Shown here piece by piece: positions 59,680 through 64,000 of a DNA stretch of 64,000 nucleotides; the stretch's first letter is position 1; each line of letters starts with the position of its first letter. The stretch spans positions 1,302,001 to 1,366,000 of the forward strand of contig CP143430.1 of NCBI GenBank assembly GCA_039636795.1, given 5' to 3'. The stretch comes from Micrococcaceae bacterium Sec5.1. Lineage in GTDB: Bacteria; Actinomycetota; Actinomycetes; Actinomycetales; Micrococcaceae. The translations under genes and the position numbers were made by a program. The notes under the pieces are model-generated. The model saw nothing but the letters and a program-made list of their open reading frames with translations. It did not search any database and had not been told where the DNA came from.

Positions 59680-60975
59680 GTGCCTACCACCACCACTTCC
59701 GCGTCTGTCAGCAACCAGTCGCTCGCTGAGCTCGATCCCGAGATCGCAGCAGTCCTCGACCAGGAACTCGGCCGCCAGCGCGGCACCCTGGAAATGATCG
59801 CCTCCGAAAACTTCGCCCCGCGCGCTGTCATGGAAGCACAGGGCTCCGTCCTGACCAACAAGTACGCCGAGGGTTACCCGGGCCGCCGCTACTACGGCGG
59901 CTGTGAATACGTCGACGTCGCGGAGCAGCTTGCGATCGACCGCGTCAAGGAACTCTTCGGTGCCGAGTACGCCAACGTCCAGCCGCACTCCGGTGCCCAG
60001 GCAAACGCTGCAGCACTGTCCGCCATGATCACCCCGGGCGACAAGATCCTCGGCCTCTCCCTGGCACACGGTGGCCACCTGACCCACGGCATGAAGCTGA
60101 ACTTCTCCGGCAAGCTCTACAACGTAGCTGCTTACCAGGTTGAAGAAGACACCTTCCGCGTGGACATGGACAAGCTTCGCGAGCAGGCCATCGCCGAGAA
60201 GCCGCAGGTCATCATCGCCGGCTGGTCCGCTTACCCGCGCCACCTCGACTTCGCTGCCTTCCGCTCCATCGCTGACGAAGTTGGCGCACTCCTGTGGACG
60301 GACATGGCACACTTCGCCGGACTGGTTGCAGCAGGCCTGCACCCGAGCCCGGTCCCGTACTCCGACGTCGTCACCTCCACCGTGCACAAGACCCTCGCAG
60401 GTCCGCGTTCCGGTGTCATTCTGGCCAAGCAGGAGTGGGCCAAGAAGCTGAACTCCAACGTCTTCCCGGGCCAGCAGGGCGGCCCGCTCATGCACGTCAT
60501 CGCCGCCAAGGCTGTTGCCTTCAAGATCGCCGGCAGCGAAGAATTCAAGGAGCGCCAAGAGCGCGTGCTCGAGGGTGCCAAGATCATCGCTGACCGCCTG
60601 AACCAGTCCGACGTCGCCGAAGCCGGCGTCTCGGTCCTCACCGGCGGCACCGACGTCCACCTGGTCCTGGTTGACCTGCGTAACTCGCAGCTGGACGGCC
60701 AGCAGGCTGAAGATCTCCTGCACTCGGTGGGCATCACCGTGAACCGCAACGCCGTTCCGTTCGACCCCCGCCCGCCGATGGTCACCTCCGGCCTCCGCAT
60801 CGGTACGCCTGCCCTGGCTACCCGCGGATTCGGTGCCACCGAGTTCACCGAGGTTGCCGAGATCATCGCCACTGCCCTGAAGGCTGGCTCCACTACAGAC
60901 GTTGAGGCCCTTCAGGCCCGCGTGGACAAGCTCGCCGCCGACTTCCCGCTGTACCCGCAGCACGAGCAGTGGTAA
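59680..60975 (+). CDS. glyA: Serine hydroxymethyltransferase
   Basis: A 431-residue PLP enzyme interconverting serine and glycine with THF and 5,10-methylene-THF. The PLP lysine is Lys237 in [14 protein letters not shown]; other family segments are [20 protein letters not shown] and [18 protein letters not shown]. The start is GTG 59680 with AGGAGA upstream; an in-frame TTG seven codons earlier is less likely. It is preceded by a ZTP riboswitch, so expression should rise when formyl-THF is scarce. folD lies downstream across a hairpin. Confidence 0.95.
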   Translation: MPTTTTSASVSNQSLAELDPEIAAVLDQELGRQRGTLEMIASENFAPRAVMEAQGSVLTNKYAEGYPGRRYYGGCEYVDVAEQLAIDRVKELFGAEYANVQPHSGAQANAAALSAMITPGDKILGLSLAHGGHLTHGMKLNFSGKLYNVAAYQVEEDTFRVDMDKLREQAIAEKPQVIIAGWSAYPRHLDFAAFRSIADEVGALLWTDMAHFAGLVAAGLHPSPVPYSDVVTSTVHKTLAGPRSGVILAKQEWAKKLNSNVFPGQQGGPLMHVIAAKAVAFKIAGSEEFKERQERVLEGAKIIADRLNQSDVAEAGVSVLTGGTDVHLVLVDLRNSQLDGQQAEDLLHSVGITVNRNAVPFDPRPPMVTSGLRIGTPALATRGFGATEFTEVAEIIATALKAGSTTDVEALQARVDKLAADFPLYPQHEQW

Positions 60976-61015
60976 CCAACGCATAAAGCATCACCCGGGC
61001 ACTGGCCCGGAGCTA

Positions 61016-61053
61016 ACGGGATCCGCCGCCACACCTTCGGCGGCGGGTCCCGT
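61016..61053 (+). terminator. Hairpin between glyA and folD
   Basis: Arms CGGGATCCGCCGCC (61017-61030) and GGCGGCGGGTCCCG (61039-61052) pair over 14 bp with one G-T wobble and an 8-base loop. There is no T-run, so it may attenuate or stabilise rather than fully terminate. Confidence 0.65.
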
Positions 61054-61095
61054 TGGCATGAGCCAACAGGTCACCCACCAGAAAGAGCAGATGGA

Positions 61096-61989
61096 ATGAC
61101 ACAGTCCACCGCACAGATCCTTGACGGCAAGGCCACCGCCGCAGCCATCAAGGCAGAACTGACCGAACGCGTTTCCGTCCTCGCAGCAAAGGGAATCGTC
61201 CCCGGCCTGGGCACCATCCTGGTGGGTTCGGACCCCGGCAGCACCTGGTACGTCGGCGGCAAGCACAAGGACTGCGCCGAGGTGGGCATCCAGTCCATCC
61301 GCCGGGACCTGCCCGAGGACATCACCCAGGAAGACCTCCTGAAGGTTGTCCGGGAGCTCAACGAGAACCCGGAATGCACGGGCTACATCGTTCAGTTGCC
61401 GCTGCCCAAACACATTGACCAGGACGTCATCCTCGAAGCAATGGATCCGAACAAGGACGCCGATGGCCTGCACCCCATGAACCTCGGCCGCCTTGTGGCC
61501 AACGTCAGTGGCGAAATGAAGTCCCCGCTTCCCTGCACGCCCAAGGGCTGTGTGGAATTGATGCGCCGCCACGGCATCCAGCTCAACGGCAAGCGCGTCC
61601 TCGTAGTAGGCCGCGGCGTCACCATCGGCCGCCCCATCGGCCTCCTTCTCACCCGCAGGGAAGTCAACGCCACGGTCATCCTGGCCCACACGGGAACCGT
61701 TGACCTGCCCGCGGAACTCAAGCAGGCCGACGTCGTGATTGCCGCTGCAGGCGTGCCGCACATGATCAAGGCTGAAGACCTCAAGCCGGGCGCAATAGTG
61801 CTCGACGTCGGTGTCAGCCGCGTGGAGGACGCTAACGGCAAGGCTGTGGTCACCGGAGACGTGGACCCGGCAGCTGCCGACGTCGCCGCCTGGCTGTCCC
61901 CGAACCCGGGCGGCGTGGGTCCGATGACCCGCGCCATGCTGCTCGCCAACGTCGTGGAGAGCGCCGAGCGCGCAGCTGGCATCGCCTAG
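61096..61989 (+). CDS. folD: Bifunctional methylene-THF dehydrogenase/cyclohydrolase
   Basis: A 297-residue enzyme converting 5,10-methylene-THF to 10-formyl-THF. The catalytic Tyr52 and Lys56 lie in [12 protein letters not shown]. The cyclohydrolase/dehydrogenase segments include [39 protein letters not shown] and [16 protein letters not shown]. The end [19 protein letters not shown] is typical. With glyA it forms the route from serine to formyl-THF, the substrate of PurN and PurH. An ATG five bases upstream is out of frame; 61096 is used. Confidence 0.95.
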   Translation: MTQSTAQILDGKATAAAIKAELTERVSVLAAKGIVPGLGTILVGSDPGSTWYVGGKHKDCAEVGIQSIRRDLPEDITQEDLLKVVRELNENPECTGYIVQLPLPKHIDQDVILEAMDPNKDADGLHPMNLGRLVANVSGEMKSPLPCTPKGCVELMRRHGIQLNGKRVLVVGRGVTIGRPIGLLLTRREVNATVILAHTGTVDLPAELKQADVVIAAAGVPHMIKAEDLKPGAIVLDVGVSRVEDANGKAVVTGDVDPAAADVAAWLSPNPGGVGPMTRAMLLANVVESAERAAGIA

Positions 61990-62027
61990 GTTCCTGCGAC
62001 CACAGCAAGGCCCATTACGGGGCTAAG

Positions 62028-62063
62028 CTGCCGAAGATGCCGTGCGCACGGCATCTTCGGCAG
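62028..62063. terminator. Perfect 36-nt palindrome after folD
   Basis: The 18-base arms beginning CTGCCGAAGATG and ending CATCTTCGGCAG meet with no unpaired base between them. It lies 38 bases after the folD stop. No T-run follows. Confidence 0.7.
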
Positions 62064-62083
62064 GGAACCCTCGAAATGGCCTC

Positions 62084-62105
62084 GCCTACTCCTCCGGGAG
62101 TAGGC
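62084..62105. terminator. Second hairpin before the histidine kinase gene
   Basis: Nine-base arms GCCTACTCC (62084-62092) and GGAGTAGGC (62097-62105) with loop TCCG, 43 bases before the -10 of the kinase gene. Confidence 0.6.
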
Positions 62106-62147
62106 ACCCTGCTCCGTTAATCCGACGACGTACACCCGGAGCAAAGC

Positions 62148-62159
62148 TAGGCTCGGTGT
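62148..62159 (+). promoter_or_regulatory. -10 element giving a leaderless histidine kinase mRNA
   Basis: TAGGCT (62148-62153) is followed by exactly six bases and ATG 62160, the same geometry as purN and the LtrA gene. No Shine-Dalgarno is seen. Confidence 0.45.
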
Positions 62160-63392
62160 ATGCAGCCCCGCTTCCCTGGACCCGAGAGCTCTCCTGGACC
62201 CCGGGGACTTCCAAGTCCAGGCCGTTTCGCAGGCCAAGGCCATTTCGCTGGACCTCAGAGATACGCAGGTCCGCGCCGTTTCGCGGGCCCACCCACCAGC
62301 TTCATCGTTATCACGGTGGCCCTCATCCAGGTGGCTGGGACGCTTTTTTCTGCGGGCCATCAGGACGCTTCACGGCCCTTGGATGCGCTTGCGATCCTGT
62401 TGCTGCTGGCCGGGCCTGCAGGACTGGCGTTCCGGCGGCGGGCGCCTGCAGTCATGCTTCCCGTCGCCCTCGTGGCAACGGGCGCCTATGTTGGCCTTGG
62501 GTATGCCTGGGGTCCCATTGCACTTTCACTGGCGTTGGCGATTGTGCTGACTTCGTCCGCGGGTTTGCGTTGGCAGGCGTGGCTGGGGGCCGGAATCGCC
62601 GCTGCTGCAGTAGTGTTCGCGGCCGCATTCAGCGGCGATCCCAACTGGCCGCTTCGCGCTTCCGCAGGGGTGGGATGGGCAGCCATTTTGGTGCTGATCG
62701 GACAGGGATTTCGACGCCGAAGCGAGCGGTTCGCGGAATACCGGCGTCGCCGTGAGGCCGCCCAGAAGGCAGAACGCGATGAGTACCGCCTCATGCTGGC
62801 CCGCGACATCCACGATGTCGTGGCTCACTCCTTGTCCATGATCAATGTGCAGGCATCCGTGGCGTTGCACGTGGGCTCGGATGATCCCCAGAAGCTCAGG
62901 CCTGCACTGGAAGCCATCAAGGCGGCCAGCAAGGAATCCCTCACGGAAGTCCGGCAACTCCTGGGCGTGTTGCGGGAGGACGTCCCGCTCGCCCCGGCGG
63001 CCCGGCCTACGCTGGCCAGGATTCCCGAACTTGTGAAGAACGCGGAGCTGGGCGGCTTGCAGGTGCGCTTCGAGGACCACTCGAACCATGAACTCGTCGG
63101 CCCCGCACAGCAGGAAGCGGCGTACCGGATCATCCAGGAAGCGTTGACCAACGTCGGCAGGCACTCAGGTGCCGGATCCGCCGTCGTGCATCTTGCCCAG
63201 ACTCAAGACGCGCTAACCGTACGGATAGACGACGACGGCGCAGGCATGGGCGACGCGCTCCCGGGCAACGGCCTCACGGGGATGCGCGAGAGGGCGGTCG
63301 CTTTGCGCGGGACGCTCACGTTGCACGAACTCCAGCCGGGGCTCCGGGTCGAAGCAACTTTGCCTGCAGAACAAGAAGGAAACCTCCCATGA
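62160..63392 (+). CDS. Sensor histidine kinase (HisKA_3, NarL-type partner)
   Basis: A 410-residue membrane kinase. Residues 1-45 are an unusual Pro/Gly/Arg/Phe-rich cytoplasmic stretch with four [RHQ][FY]AG repeats. About five transmembrane helices (48-185) follow. The HisKA_3 dimerisation domain has the phospho-acceptor His218 in RDIHDVVAHSLSMINVQA. The ATPase domain has YRIIQEALTNVGRH (N box), IDDDGAGMG (G1) and GNGLTGMRERAVAL (G2). It overlaps the response regulator by 4 bases (ATGA). The signal is unknown; the sensor consists of membrane helices without a large outer domain, as in DesK-type kinases. Confidence 0.9.
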   Translation: MQPRFPGPESSPGPRGLPSPGRFAGQGHFAGPQRYAGPRRFAGPPTSFIVITVALIQVAGTLFSAGHQDASRPLDALAILLLLAGPAGLAFRRRAPAVMLPVALVATGAYVGLGYAWGPIALSLALAIVLTSSAGLRWQAWLGAGIAAAAVVFAAAFSGDPNWPLRASAGVGWAAILVLIGQGFRRRSERFAEYRRRREAAQKAERDEYRLMLARDIHDVVAHSLSMINVQASVALHVGSDDPQKLRPALEAIKAASKESLTEVRQLLGVLREDVPLAPAARPTLARIPELVKNAELGGLQVRFEDHSNHELVGPAQQEAAYRIIQEALTNVGRHSGAGSAVVHLAQTQDALTVRIDDDGAGMGDALPGNGLTGMRERAVALRGTLTLHELQPGLRVEATLPAEQEGNLP

Positions 63393-64000
63393 TCCGCATC
63401 CTCCTCGCCGATGACCAGACCCTCATCCGGGCAGGGTTCCGCGCGCTCCTGGATGCTGAACCGGACATGGAAGTAGTGGCCGAGGCCGGCACTGGCAGGG
63501 ACGCGGTGAGGCTGGCGGCGCGGGACAAGCCGGACGTCATCCTCATGGACATCCGGATGCCGGACGACGACGGCCTCACCGCCACCCGCAGGATTCTTGC
63601 GGACCCATCCCTGTCCAGCACGCGCATCATCATTCTGACTACCTTCGAGCTCGACGAGTACATTGCCGAGGCCGTCCGTGCGGGCGCAGCTGGTTTCCTG
63701 GTCAAGGACACCGAACCTGCAGAGCTCATCCGCGCCGTCCGGGTAGTCCACGACGGCGACGCGCTGCTCTCGCCCTCAGTCACTCGGCGCATCATGGCAC
63801 AGCTGGCGTCCCAAAGCCGGGCGGCAGGAAAAGTGATTCCCCTGGAGCAGGTGACGGAACGCGAACGCGAGGTCCTGGCCTTGGTGGGGGAGGGACTGAA
63901 CAATGCCGAGATCGCCGAACGCCTGTTCATCACCCCGCTGACCGCGAAGACCCACGTATCGCGCATCATGACCAAGCTGATGGTCCGCGACCGCTCCCAA
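63389..64000 (+). CDS. NarL/LuxR-type response regulator (partial, runs off the window)
   Basis: The first 204 residues are present. The receiver domain has Asp8-Asp9, phospho-acceptor Asp54 (VILMDIRMP), Thr84/85 and Lys106 (FLVKDTEPAEL). The LuxR HTH begins at about 155: VTEREREVLALVGEGLNNAEIAERLFITPLTAKTHVSRIM. ATG 63389 overlaps the kinase stop (ATGA), so the pair is a two-component system. Only the last few residues are missing. Confidence 0.93.
   Translation, partial: MIRILLADDQTLIRAGFRALLDAEPDMEVVAEAGTGRDAVRLAARDKPDVILMDIRMPDDDGLTATRRILADPSLSSTRIIILTTFELDEYIAEAVRAGAAGFLVKDTEPAELIRAVRVVHDGDALLSPSVTRRIMAQLASQSRAAGKVIPLEQVTEREREVLALVGEGLNNAEIAERLFITPLTAKTHVSRIMTKLMVRDRSQ

Noticed and set aside
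59479-60984. A 501-codon open frame opposite glyA and its leader
   Set aside because: It is covered by glyA and the ZTP riboswitch, and it shows no start signal or domain.

Overview
The window looks like chromosome of a high-GC actinobacterium of the Micrococcaceae, most likely Arthrobacter or Paenarthrobacter. This rests on GC-rich codon use, frequent GTG starts, monomeric NADP isocitrate dehydrogenase, a DUF6350-purN-purH neighbourhood, an HspR-like MerR/Hsp20 pair and many promoters fused directly to start codons. No sequence search was possible; family calls come from recognising motifs and protein architecture. No rRNA, tRNA, CRISPR array or prophage was seen.

Layout. 0-6 kb: the tail of an unknown gene, an LtrA-type membrane protein, a small heat-shock protein, an SGNH hydrolase and a ugd/glycosyltransferase pair. 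6.1-10 kb: two tandem secreted beta-propeller plus FG-GAP proteins of identical length (630 aa) with a shared hairpin leader. 10.1-12.2 kb: a stress cluster (HspR-like regulator with a heptad-repeat tail, Hsp20, J-domain protein). 12.2-16.6 kb: two decayed IS5/IS427-type remnants, a truncated GNAT gene and an unknown lipoprotein/membrane-protein pair. 16.6-19.1 kb: an NfeD-like protein, flotillin and a DUF4383 protein. 19.2-26.9 kb: DUF6350, purN and purH, with a kinase-murQ-MFS set for amino-sugar recycling between purN and purH. 26.9-37.4 kb: secreted serine protease, Tat-exported unknown, isochorismatase-like hydrolase with divergent GlxA-type regulator, icd, a sarcosine-oxidase-like flavoenzyme, DoxX and a Gfo/Idh/MocA oxidoreductase. 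37.5-42.6 kb: two MacB-type ABC systems meeting tail to tail. 42.8-50 kb: a sugar porter and a ChvE/MmsAB sugar ABC operon behind a ROK regulator. 50-57.2 kb: a lysine monooxygenase-pathway cluster (davA-like amidase, PucR regulator, racemase, permease, davB). 57.3-62 kb: gamma carbonic anhydrase, methyltransferase, purU and a ZTP-riboswitch-led glyA-folD unit. 62.1-64 kb: a two-component system running off the end.

Cross-cutting signals. Two families of REP-like palindromes occur twice each, and all four copies lie between convergent genes. A 29-bp palindrome occurs both upstream of the ROK gene and upstream of the sugar ABC operon it probably controls. One-carbon and purine genes (purN, purH, purU, glyA, folD) recur across the window. 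The dav cluster supports a route from D- or L-lysine through 5-aminovaleramide to 5-aminovalerate, with later steps outside the window. The most interesting material is the propeller/FG-GAP tandem pair with its leader, the self-contained lysine cluster, the ROK operator pair and the convergent-end palindromes.
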